From the NCBI GenBank assembly GCA_038247245.1, contig JBBRVE010000004.1, forward strand, positions 24,679 through 88,678: DNA of 64,000 nucleotides, given 5' to 3'. Shown piece by piece: positions 56,444-64,000 of the stretch. The position numbers and the translations under genes are program-made. The notes beneath the pieces were generated by a model. That model did not search any database. It was not told where the DNA came from and worked only from the letters and a program-made list of their open reading frames with translations. The DNA comes from JAPWJZ01 sp038247245. GTDB taxonomy: Bacteria > Pseudomonadota > Alphaproteobacteria > Micavibrionales > UBA2020. The stretch's first letter is position 1. Each line of letters begins with the position of its first letter.

Positions 56444-58309
56444 ATGAGCAAGCCCGCCTCGCCCCCTGATACCAATCTGCGTCATCAAGCCATTACATTA
56501 TTGTCTGCAGGCCGTTTCGACGACGGCATTGCGCTGCTTGAAAAGGCCGCCGTGCAGGCGCCGTTATCCGGCCTGATACAGGGTGATCTTGCGCTGGCGT
56601 ATTGGCAGGCGGGAAAACCGGAACGGGCCGAAGCGCATTACAAGACCGCCGTAAAACTGTCGCCGGACCACGCTTATGCGCTGAACAGCTATGGCGCATT
56701 CCTGCTGGAGCAGGCGCAGCTGGAACAGGCGCGCCCCTTGCTTGAAAAGGCGCTGACTCTGGAGCCCGCAAATTTTCAGATCCAGAACAATATGGGCCTG
56801 CTGCTGTACAGGACGGGCGATCTGGCGGGCGCGGAAAAACACCTGATCGCGGCAATACGCGGAAACCCTAAATGGCCGAACCCGCATGCGAATATCGGGG
56901 ATGTGTTGCGCGACAGCCGGCGGCCCGAGCTGGCTGAAAAAGCGTACAAGCAGGCACTGACGCTCAACCCCCGCCACGCACAGGCCTGGCGCAATCTGGG
57001 CGCGTTGTACGCAGAACAAAAACGCCTTGATGAAGCAATCGACGCGTTGCGCCGCGCTGTTGATATTTTTCCGCTGGAAAGCGCATGGCTGGTCCTGATG
57101 GACCTGTACGAAAAGACCAACCGCATAGATGATGCCGAAGAAGCACTGAAAAACACAAAACGCGTGCTGCCGCCATCGCCCTATATTGCCTTGTGCGAGG
57201 CGAAAATCCTGCGCCGCCGCAACCAGTCCGATGCCGCGCTTGCGCTGCTGGAGGAATACAAGGACCTGCTGCGCCCCGATGCGATGCGCAATTCAACGTT
57301 CTTCTACGAGCTCGGCCAGTTGTATGAGCGCAGCAACGACGCGGCACGCGCCTTTGACGCCTTTACGAAAGGCAACAACTGCAAGGCCCAAATGGCCGAC
57401 CTGCAGAATTTTCATCCGGGAATTTACCCGTCGCTTGCCGCCCGCCTGCTCCGCGATTTCACGCCCGCCATGGCGCAAGGGCCGCTGCCGGACGGCGCGG
57501 AGCCTGCGCCGGTTTTCCTGATCGGCTTCCCGCGCTCCGGCACCACGCTGCTCGACCAGATCATGGCAAGCCATCCCGATATCGGGGTGGCCGAAGAAAA
57601 ACCCGCCGTCGACAAGATGATCCATCATCTTGTCCGCACCTATGGCACCGCGCGCCAGCACGAACACCCCTTAAGCGATGCCTGCTATCCGGCAGCGATG
57701 CCCCAGCTGACGGCGCAGGATATTGCCATCATGCGCGAAAAGTTTTTTGCCGAACATGCGGGCACCGAACAAAAGCCGCTTTTTGTCGACAAGCTGCCGC
57801 TGAACATCCTGCATGTGGGCTTGATCCAGCGCGTGTTCCCCAAGGCCAAATTTATCCTCGCCTTGCGCCATCCGTGCGATTCCGTTCTCAGCTGCTACAT
57901 GCAGGATTTCTTTTTAAACCCCGCCATGGTCCGCTTCCTCGACCTTCAGGATTCTGCGCGCTTTTACGATGAAGCCTTTAAGGTCTGGGAACACTACGCC
58001 AGAACGCTGAAACTTGACGTTCACACCATCCGCTACGAAGACGTCGTTGCCGATTTCCAGCCGACGGTGGCGAAGCTGCTGCAATTCCTGAATGTGCCTT
58101 GGCACGATGCCGTGCTGGAATACGATAAAACGGCGCAGAAAAAAGGGCTGATCAACACGCCCAGCTACCATCAGGTCACGCAGAAAATATATACCCGCGC
58201 AAGCGGGCGCTGGCAGAAATACCGCGAACAGCTGAAGCCTGTGCTGGATATCCTGCAACCGCATGCCGAGCGTTACGGCTATGCCATGGGCGACAGCGAG
58301 CAGAATTAA
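56444..58309 (+). CDS. TPR-sulfotransferase
   Basis: About eight TPR units fill residues 10-330 (e.g. ALAYWQAGKPERAEAHYKTA, LLYRTGDLAGAEKHLIAAIR). A sulfotransferase domain follows, with the PAPS 5'-phosphosulfate loop GFPRSGTTLLDQIMASHPDI (starting at 361) and the 3'-phosphate motif ILALRHPCDSVLSCYMQDF (about 474). The protein would transfer sulfate from PAPS to a peptide or glycan held by the TPRs. The start is 25 bp after attR, so island insertion may have replaced its original promoter region. The stop overlaps the convergent M15-like gene by 4 nt. Confidence 0.93.
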   Translation: MSKPASPPDTNLRHQAITLLSAGRFDDGIALLEKAAVQAPLSGLIQGDLALAYWQAGKPERAEAHYKTAVKLSPDHAYALNSYGAFLLEQAQLEQARPLLEKALTLEPANFQIQNNMGLLLYRTGDLAGAEKHLIAAIRGNPKWPNPHANIGDVLRDSRRPELAEKAYKQALTLNPRHAQAWRNLGALYAEQKRLDEAIDALRRAVDIFPLESAWLVLMDLYEKTNRIDDAEEALKNTKRVLPPSPYIALCEAKILRRRNQSDAALALLEEYKDLLRPDAMRNSTFFYELGQLYERSNDAARAFDAFTKGNNCKAQMADLQNFHPGIYPSLAARLLRDFTPAMAQGPLPDGAEPAPVFLIGFPRSGTTLLDQIMASHPDIGVAEEKPAVDKMIHHLVRTYGTARQHEHPLSDACYPAAMPQLTAQDIAIMREKFFAEHAGTEQKPLFVDKLPLNILHVGLIQRVFPKAKFILALRHPCDSVLSCYMQDFFLNPAMVRFLDLQDSARFYDEAFKVWEHYARTLKLDVHTIRYEDVVADFQPTVAKLLQFLNVPWHDAVLEYDKTAQKKGLINTPSYHQVTQKIYTRASGRWQKYREQLKPVLDILQPHAERYGYAMGDSEQN

Positions 58310-58974
58310 TTACATTTCAGCGTCGATAAATAGTCGCGCGACGGCCAGTAGCGTACGCGGCCCGTATCAACATGCACGAAACCGTCTTCGGCGTAAAAAC
58401 CGACCCCGCCGACGTTCAGGCAGGTCGCGATATTGCGCAGTTCGGTCGTCGACAGCCCCGGCACCTTGATGTCGATTGCCTTGCCATGCGTGTGCTGGGA
58501 ATCCTCCGCCTGGCTGCCGCCTGCGTCGCGCAGGGCTTCGTTGGTGTTGGTCGAACGGTAGGACGACACGACCTGATATTCCACATCCAGACCGGGATGA
58601 CGGCGCTGGATTTCGGTTTTCAGGCGGCCCAGCAGATCGAACAGCGCGGGATCCATATTGGCCGCTTCACCGCGACGGAAATCGCGCATGAACCAGTTGG
58701 CCTGTTGCGTGATTGAATCCCCGCGGTTGCGGGTCACGGTGATGCTTTCTTCTGTATGCAGATTGTAAAAGCGCAGCACATCGCTACCGGAGGACTGCGT
58801 CACGGTTGCAACGGCCTGCTGAAAGGACACCTGCGTCAGCACCGGCGGCGCGTCCTGATTGGCGCGGTTGTTTTGCTGGCCGTTATTGGAGGGTGCGGTT
58901 GAGCAGGCGGCAAGATTGAAGGCGATCGCCAGTGTTGCGCCGAAACGTCCAAGCTTTTTTGCCTGATTATTCAT
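58306..58974 (-). CDS. DUF882/M15-type peptidase lipoprotein
   Basis: The lipobox LAACS (Cys24) indicates a lipoprotein. The C-terminal ~110 residues match the YcbK/M15_2 fold: VVSSYRST, then HTHGKAIDIKVPG and GGVGFYAEDGFVHVDTG, giving a plausible His/Asp/His zinc site. Such proteins are thought to cleave or bind peptidoglycan peptide cross-links. A polar Asn/Gln-rich linker (residues 27-45) joins the anchor to the domain. The gene is convergent with the sulfotransferase. Confidence 0.87.
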   Translation of the reverse strand: MNNQAKKLGRFGATLAIAFNLAACSTAPSNNGQQNNRANQDAPPVLTQVSFQQAVATVTQSSGSDVLRFYNLHTEESITVTRNRGDSITQQANWFMRDFRRGEAANMDPALFDLLGRLKTEIQRRHPGLDVEYQVVSSYRSTNTNEALRDAGGSQAEDSQHTHGKAIDIKVPGLSTTELRNIATCLNVGGVGFYAEDGFVHVDTGRVRYWPSRDYLSTLKCN

Positions 58975-59060
58975 GGTGATTCTCCCTCCCGCCTTTAATG
59001 GCGTTCGAATTTTATACCAGAAACATCGAGATTATGCAAAATAAAAAGGCGGTAACGGCC

Positions 59061-60983
59061 TTAGATGAGGACGTGGCGCCCGATTTCGATGACGCGGCCA
59101 ACAGGCAGTTTATAGAAGTCGGTCGGTTCCGCCGCATGTTTGGACAGCCAGATATAGATGATGTCCTGCCAGATCGACATGCCGTATTTCGGATGCGATT
59201 TGATAGAGCGGCGCGACAGGAACAGCGAGGTGTCTTCCCAGTCGAAATCGATGCCGTTATCCTGTGCGCGGTTCATCTTGATCAGTTCTTCCTGCACGTC
59301 GGGGTGGTCCTTGAACCCGAAGCGCAGGACAACAACGCTGAATTCTTCGTTCAGGTGGGTGACCAGTGCGCGGTCTTCGGGCGTCACATGCGGGAAGGGC
59401 TCGATCTTGACCGACAGGATGATGTTGTTCTGGTGCAGCACCTTGTTGTGCCGCATGTTTTGCAGCAGCGCGGTCGGCGTATGGTTGGGATCGCCCGCAA
59501 AGAAAAACGCCGAGCCGTTCACGCGCTGCAGGTCGGGGTAGCGGGTCTTGTATTCAGTAATGAACTTGTCGACCTTGACTTCCCGTTTGCGCGCGCGGGA
59601 CGACAGGATGAACGTGCCCTGGATCCATGTGGTCATGATGACCATCAGGATGGTTGCGATCAGCAGCGGCACCCAGCCGCCCTGCAACAGCTTCAACAGG
59701 TTGGAGCCGAGGAACAACAGATCCAGCGCAAGAAAGACGCCGAAGACCGCAACCGCTTTCAGGAATTTCCATTCGCGGATCTGCCAGACGACAAAGAAAC
59801 CCATGATCGCATCAACACACAGCGCACCCGCGACGCTGATGCCGTACACGGCGGCTAGGCTGGAAGAGGAACGGAACAGCAGCACAAGGATGATGACACC
59901 GCACATCAAAAGGTAGTTCACCTGCGGCAGGTAAATCTGGCCGGAATGCTTATCGGAGGTGTGCATGATCTTCATGCGCGGCAGCAGGCCCAGGTTGACC
60001 GCCTGACGGGTCAGCGAATAGGCGCCGGTAATAACGGCCTGGCTGGCAATCACGGTCGCGCAGCCCGCCAGCAGGACAAGCGGCAGCTGCCATGTCTGAC
60101 CGACCATTTTAAAGAACGGGTTATCGAGCGTCTCAGGATCGTGCAGCACCATCGCGCCCTGGCCAAGGTAGTTCAGCGCAAGGCAGGGAAACACATACCA
60201 CAGCCAGGCCAGCTGGATCGGCTTGCGCCCGAAATGGCCCAGATCGGCGTAAATCGCCTCCGCCCCCGTGACGCACAGGAAGATGGCGCCCAGGGTGATA
60301 AAGGCGATCTTGCCATGCGTCGCCACGAAATAAATGGCATGCCACGGGTTGATCGCGGCGATCACGCGCGGGTCATCCATGATATGCCCGGCACCCATGA
60401 CGCCCAGCACGCCGAACCACAGCAGCATGATCGGGCCGAACAGTTTCGATACCTGCGCCGTGCCTTTATATTGAAAGAAGAACAGGCCCACGATGATCAG
60501 CAGCGTGACCGGCACGACATAGGGCTCAAACCCGTCGACAACGACGTTCATACCCTCGACCGCGGACAGGACCGAGATCGCGGGCGTGATGATGCTGTCG
60601 CCATAGAACAGCGCAGCACCCGCCATGCCAAGGAACAGGAAGCCAATGGTATTACGATAGATCACGCTGCGCGCCAGCGCCATCAGCGCAAGCGTGCCGC
60701 CCTCGCCGCGGTTGTCGATGCGCAGCAGCACGGTCACATATTTCAGTGTCACGATCAGGAACATCGACCACAGGAACAGCGACAGGATGCCCAGCACCTC
60801 CGGCAGCGCGACGCCGGTATCCGGGTGCGCGCCCACGGCATGCATTGCTTCGCGAAACGCGTATAGCGCACTGGTGCCGATATCGCCATAAACGACGCCG
60901 ATGGCGCCGACAGACATCGCCACCAGCCCCGTACCCGGGCCGCTGGCGTGATGATCGTCGTGGGATGCTGTGGCAGATTGCAT
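59061..60983 (-). CDS. kup: Low-affinity potassium transporter Kup
   Basis: The 640-aa protein has 12 predicted membrane helices and the KUP signature: GVVYGDIGTSALYAFREA at the N-terminus and DNRGEGGTLALMALA shortly after. It imports K+ with H+ across the inner membrane. The soluble C-terminal ~170 residues (from about 460) end VGRVIEIGRHVLI. A Pro/Asp-rich motif (DSIITPAISVLSAVEGM) lies in the core. It is transcribed alone, divergent from kdsB. Confidence 0.95.
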   Translation of the reverse strand: MQSATASHDDHHASGPGTGLVAMSVGAIGVVYGDIGTSALYAFREAMHAVGAHPDTGVALPEVLGILSLFLWSMFLIVTLKYVTVLLRIDNRGEGGTLALMALARSVIYRNTIGFLFLGMAGAALFYGDSIITPAISVLSAVEGMNVVVDGFEPYVVPVTLLIIVGLFFFQYKGTAQVSKLFGPIMLLWFGVLGVMGAGHIMDDPRVIAAINPWHAIYFVATHGKIAFITLGAIFLCVTGAEAIYADLGHFGRKPIQLAWLWYVFPCLALNYLGQGAMVLHDPETLDNPFFKMVGQTWQLPLVLLAGCATVIASQAVITGAYSLTRQAVNLGLLPRMKIMHTSDKHSGQIYLPQVNYLLMCGVIILVLLFRSSSSLAAVYGISVAGALCVDAIMGFFVVWQIREWKFLKAVAVFGVFLALDLLFLGSNLLKLLQGGWVPLLIATILMVIMTTWIQGTFILSSRARKREVKVDKFITEYKTRYPDLQRVNGSAFFFAGDPNHTPTALLQNMRHNKVLHQNNIILSVKIEPFPHVTPEDRALVTHLNEEFSVVVLRFGFKDHPDVQEELIKMNRAQDNGIDFDWEDTSLFLSRRSIKSHPKYGMSIWQDIIYIWLSKHAAEPTDFYKLPVGRVIEIGRHVLI

Positions 60984-61188
60984 TTTTATTATTCTTATTG
61001 AATGCCTGACCCCGTTTCGGGGTCGCTTCCCCCTGTTTTACCGCAGGGCAGCAAGCGTGCAAAAGGATTCTTTTCTAATTTTCATAAAAATTTGTTTTAG
61101 AGCGGCGGAACAAGGCGTTATCTTTTAAAAATACAAGCCCCTCGCACCCCGCTATATTCTGGCGAGATCATTCCAAGGAGCATTCGTC

Positions 61189-61968
61189 ATGATACAACCT
61201 CAAAAAACTCCCGCCGCGCAATCCCTGCCCCGATCACCCATCGTCATGATACCCGCGCGCATGGCATCGACCCGCCTGCCGAACAAGCCGCTGGCGGATA
61301 TCGAAGGGTTGCCGATGATCGTGCAGGTGTTGCGCCGCGCCGAGGAATCAAAACTCGGCCGCGTCGTGGTTGCCTGTGCGGAGGCCGAGATCAAGTCGGC
61401 TGTTGAAAGGGCCGGCGGTGAAGCGGTGCTGACCGATCCCGCTCTGCCCTCCGGTTCAGACCGTATCCTCGCGGCACTCAAAACAATCGACCCGCAAGGC
61501 CAGCATGACGCGATCATCAACGTGCAGGGCGACCTGCCAACGCTGGATGCGGCACTGATCAAAACCGCGTTTGACCTGCTGCAAAACCCCGAAACCGATA
61601 TCGGTACGCTCGGCTGCATCATCACAAAAGAATCCGAAAAAACCAATCCGAACGTGGTGAAGGCGATTGCGGAGATAGATTTTGCCAAGGGCGAAAAACA
61701 GGGCCGCGCGCTGTATTTTTCGCGCATCACAGCACCCTCGGGCGACGGGCCGCTGCTGCACCATATCGGCCTTTACACCTATAAACGCGCGGCGCTTGAA
61801 GCCTTCGTCGCATCGCCGCCCTCCGCGCTTGAAAAACGCGAACGCCTTGAACAGCTGCGCGCCCTCAGCCTCGGCATGCGCATTGATATCGCAGTGGTGG
61901 ATACCGTGCCGCTGGGCGTCGATACGCCGGAAGACCTTGAAATTGCGCGCCGGATTTTGAAGAAATAA
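61189..61968 (+). CDS. kdsB: 3-deoxy-manno-octulosonate cytidylyltransferase
   Basis: The 259-aa protein has the KdsB N-terminal pattern MIPARMASTRLPNKPLADIEG with the nucleotide-binding Arg/Lys residues, then NVQGDLPTLD and HIGLYTYKRAALEAFVASPP. It activates Kdo with CTP for LPS inner-core synthesis, complementing hldE. CAAGGAG lies 8 nt before the ATG. The stop codon shares one base with the following TfoX-N gene. Confidence 0.95.
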   Translation: MIQPQKTPAAQSLPRSPIVMIPARMASTRLPNKPLADIEGLPMIVQVLRRAEESKLGRVVVACAEAEIKSAVERAGGEAVLTDPALPSGSDRILAALKTIDPQGQHDAIINVQGDLPTLDAALIKTAFDLLQNPETDIGTLGCIITKESEKTNPNVVKAIAEIDFAKGEKQGRALYFSRITAPSGDGPLLHHIGLYTYKRAALEAFVASPPSALEKRERLEQLRALSLGMRIDIAVVDTVPLGVDTPEDLEIARRILKK

Positions 61969-62327
61969 TGTCCCGCGAATATTGCGATTATATCCTCGAC
62001 CAACTGACGCCACTGCCCGGCATTTCGGCGAAGCGGATGTTCGGCGGCTTCGGGCTGTTCCGTGGCGGCTTGATGTTCGGTATCATCATCGATGATGTGC
62101 TGTATTACAAAACAGCATCCGGCAACCGTGCCGATTACGAGGCCGCAGGGTCGGAGCCGTTCCGGTATGAATCGAAAAACAAGACGGTGACATTATCCTA
62201 TTGGACCGTCCCCGCGCTTGCGCTGGATGAGGAGGATATCCTGCTGGAATGGACGAAAGCCGCCTGTGGAGCCGCGCTGGAGGCCAAGCCCAAGCCAAAG
62301 AAAAAAGCAGTAAAAACAAAACGCTAA
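61968..62327 (+). CDS. TfoX N-terminal domain protein
   Basis: The 119-aa protein shows the TfoX-N pattern: AKRMFGGFGLFRGGLMFGII, then VLYYKTASGNRADYEAAGSEPF and LSYWTVPALALDEED, followed by a Lys-rich tail. In competence regulators such as TfoX/Sxy the domain controls DNA uptake genes, but the TfoX C-terminal domain is missing here. Translational coupling to kdsB (TAATG) is likely. Confidence 0.88.
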   Translation: MSREYCDYILDQLTPLPGISAKRMFGGFGLFRGGLMFGIIIDDVLYYKTASGNRADYEAAGSEPFRYESKNKTVTLSYWTVPALALDEEDILLEWTKAACGAALEAKPKPKKKAVKTKR

Positions 62328-62378
62328 CCCATTACAGCGCATTTACGTTTACCAAGCCTTACCCGTTATGTAATTATA

Positions 62379-63188
62379 ATGGCTCAAGAGGAAATCCCCG
62401 TGTCCGACTGGTTCGACCAAACAAACGCACTCAAGGCTTTCGCGCAGACCTCCACCACCCGCACCGTGCAGCACGGGCAGGCGGCGGAGGGCAAACCGAT
62501 TGCGAACACCAGCTTCATCATCGCCGTCAGCGGCTTGCGCCATGCCGACGGGCTCGATTTTTTGAAATCGAAAGCGGATGACAAGGCATGGGACGATATT
62601 TCCGAAGCCTTCGCCGAGCTTTACAAAAACCGCGTCGATCCCGCGAACCACCAATGGCTGACCAATTTTTCCAAAGCCACCGATATGGGCCGCAACGACA
62701 CCAATTCGCAAGTGCAGGAAGTGCATATCCATGTGCTGACCGACGGGTTTACGCCGGAGCATGAGTTTATCTGCGACCTGCGCAGTTTCCACCCGCATCC
62801 GAAACCGGGCATCGCGCAGCTGTTCGCGGATAACAAGCTCGATATTCTCGGCACTGATATCGGCCATGGCATGAAATCGCTGCCCCTGCCCGCCAACGCC
62901 AAAGAAGCGCAGGAACACTATGCAATAGTGAACCCGAATTATAAATCGTTCCCCGATTTTATCCTGAATGGCAGCGCCGAAGAAAAACGTGATTTCTGGA
63001 AGGCCGTCGCCAAAATCGCGCTGCCATTGGTTGAAAGCGGCAAGGGTGCGCGCGTCGGTTATTACAACATGCATGGCGCGCAGGATGCGCGGCATGGCAT
63101 GATGACGGTCGAGATTGCGGGCGGCGAAAATCTGGGGCAGAATGGCCTCAAAAAGCGGTGGTTCGACAATCCGTCACCATCCAAATAA
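62379..63188 (+). CDS. Hypothetical protein with HIHVL motif, 269 aa
   Basis: I recognise no family. The 269-aa sequence is soluble, with EVHIHVLTDGFTPEHEF in the middle. This resembles one arm of a histidine-triad motif but lacks the third His. The C-terminus has GYYNMHGAQDARHGMMTVEI. It lies 51 nt after the TfoX-N gene and 20 nt before pheA on the same strand, so it may belong to the kdsB unit. A nucleotide-binding or hydrolase role is only a guess from the motif. Confidence 0.6.
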   Translation: MAQEEIPVSDWFDQTNALKAFAQTSTTRTVQHGQAAEGKPIANTSFIIAVSGLRHADGLDFLKSKADDKAWDDISEAFAELYKNRVDPANHQWLTNFSKATDMGRNDTNSQVQEVHIHVLTDGFTPEHEFICDLRSFHPHPKPGIAQLFADNKLDILGTDIGHGMKSLPLPANAKEAQEHYAIVNPNYKSFPDFILNGSAEEKRDFWKAVAKIALPLVESGKGARVGYYNMHGAQDARHGMMTVEIAGGENLGQNGLKKRWFDNPSPSK

Positions 63189-63208
63189 CCTTAAAGAAAA
63201 CAGCACAA

Positions 63209-64000
63209 ATGACCGATAAAATCGCATTCCAGGGCCGCGCGGGCGCCTATTCCCACATGGCGTGCCTCGCCGCCTTCCCGAAACTGGAGCCCCTGCCCTG
63301 CCCGACTTTTGCCGAGGCGTTCAAGGCCGCCGAAACGGGCCGCGCGAAATATGCGATGATCCCCATCGACAATTCTATCGCAGGTCGCGTTGCCGACATC
63401 CATCATTTGCTGCCGCGGTCGCCGCTATCGATTGTCGCGGAATATTTTATCCCCGTGCATCATTGCCTGCTGGGTGTCGAGGGCGCGAAAGTTTCCGACA
63501 TCAAAACAGTTTACTCCCACATCCACGCCCTGCCCCAATGCCGCAAGATCATCGCGGAGCTGGGGTTGAAGCCCGTGGTGTTCGAGGATACAGCGGGTTC
63601 TGCGCTGAAGGTTGCCGAGATGAATGACAAAGCGCATGGCGCGATTGCATCGGCGCTGGCAGCCGAACTCTACGGCTTGAAAATTTTGCAAAAAAATATC
63701 GAGGATGAAGAGGGCAACACCACGCGCTTCATCGCGCTCGCCAAGGGCGCGAAGCCCCCCGCGCCCATGAAGGGCAAGAAATTCATCACCTCGATCCTCT
63801 TCAAGGTGCACAACATTCCAGCGGCGTTGTACAAGGCGCTGGGGGGGTTTGCCACCAACGGCATCAACATCCTGAAGCTGGAAAGCTATCTGGAAGGGAA
63901 CAAGTTCCATTCCGCCACCTTCTATTGCGAATTCGAAGGCCACCCCGAAGCTGTATCGTTCCAGTACGCGATTGACGAGCTGCGGTTCTATGCGGCCGAT
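63209..64000 (+). CDS. pheA: Prephenate dehydratase (3' end cut by window edge)
   Basis: From the ATG at 63209 the protein begins MTDKIAFQGRAGAYSHMACL, the prephenate dehydratase start. NTTRFIAL supplies the catalytic Thr-Arg-Phe. An ACT regulatory domain follows (SILFKVHNIPAALYKALGGF, then ILKLESYLEG), usually binding phenylalanine. There is no chorismate mutase domain, as usual in alphaproteobacteria. 264 codons are visible; the frame is still open at the window edge, with about 20 residues missing. Confidence 0.95.
   Translation, partial: MTDKIAFQGRAGAYSHMACLAAFPKLEPLPCPTFAEAFKAAETGRAKYAMIPIDNSIAGRVADIHHLLPRSPLSIVAEYFIPVHHCLLGVEGAKVSDIKTVYSHIHALPQCRKIIAELGLKPVVFEDTAGSALKVAEMNDKAHGAIASALAAELYGLKILQKNIEDEEGNTTRFIALAKGAKPPAPMKGKKFITSILFKVHNIPAALYKALGGFATNGINILKLESYLEGNKFHSATFYCEFEGHPEAVSFQYAIDELRFYAAD

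Noticed and set aside
56196..56447. 83-codon frame spanning attR
   Set aside because: It translates the tRNA-derived repeat and junk on its left; no coding signal.
59946..60866. Plus-strand open frame of 306 codons opposite kup
   Set aside because: It is a codon-bias shadow, rich in His/Gln/Arg, with no protein features.

Overview
The window looks like chromosomal DNA of a moderately GC-rich alphaproteobacterium. Evidence: one RSH-type (p)ppGpp enzyme, a clpS-clpA operon, a CpdR-like receiver protein with a CtrA-type box (TTAA-N7-TTAA) upstream, and an LPS-bearing envelope (hldE, kdsB). I cannot name the genus. Dot/Icm-type coupling genes together with ankyrin proteins suggest a host- or prey-associated lineage, but that is inference.

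Layout. 1-3000 (minus): acpS (cut by the window edge), rsh, rpoZ. 3.1-9.7 kb: a NYN-domain gene (plus), then a minus-strand run clpS - clpA - receiver/guanine-deaminase fusion - AIM24-like - membrane-anchored SNase-like. 9.8-13.9 kb (plus): two tandem S11 D,D-carboxypeptidases, acylphosphatase and a TPR protein. 13.9-16.3 kb (minus): N-formylglutamate amidohydrolase and hldE. 16.4-19.6 kb (plus): a LapG-like protease carrying an N-terminal MshEN-like domain, a proline-rich secreted protein and an ECF sigma / small membrane protein / Spy-CnrX-like module. 19.6-22.7 kb (minus): sodC, small unknowns, an ankyrin pair and a P-loop kinase. 22.9-26 kb (minus): nrdA - 55-aa ORF - nrdB. 26.4-28 kb (minus): a second tandem ankyrin pair. 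28.3-36 kb (plus): pyk, two DUF4153 membrane paralogues, and a PLP enzyme overlapping a HEXXH protein. 36-39.2 kb: small unknowns, phoH, an alpha/beta hydrolase. 39.2-43.8 kb (minus): dotM - unknown - dotL - unknown, a compact type IVB coupling operon. 44-52 kb: tRNA-Thr, a DUF3095 protein, an orphan FlgC-like protein, secreted and lipoproteins, an M48-TPR protease, a DsbA-like protein and a rhodanese. 52.4-53 kb: the CpdR-like gene. 53.15-56.42 kb: tRNA-Val followed by a 3.2-kb degenerate island bounded by a perfect 49-bp direct repeat. 56.4-64 kb: TPR-sulfotransferase, an M15-like lipoprotein, kup, kdsB, a TfoX-N protein, an unknown and pheA (cut by the window edge).

Most notable: (1) the CpdR homologue has Asn at the phosphoacceptor position and His/Asn in its acidic pocket, so it should not be switched by phosphorylation; (2) a LapG-type protease is fused to a domain resembling the c-di-GMP-binding MshEN domain; (3) a receiver domain is fused to a guanine deaminase downstream of clpA; (4) a dotL/dotM operon contains two unknown membrane proteins, and DotL ends in four repeats of a tryptophan-centred motif; (5) an uncharacterised PLP-enzyme/HEXXH-protein pair.
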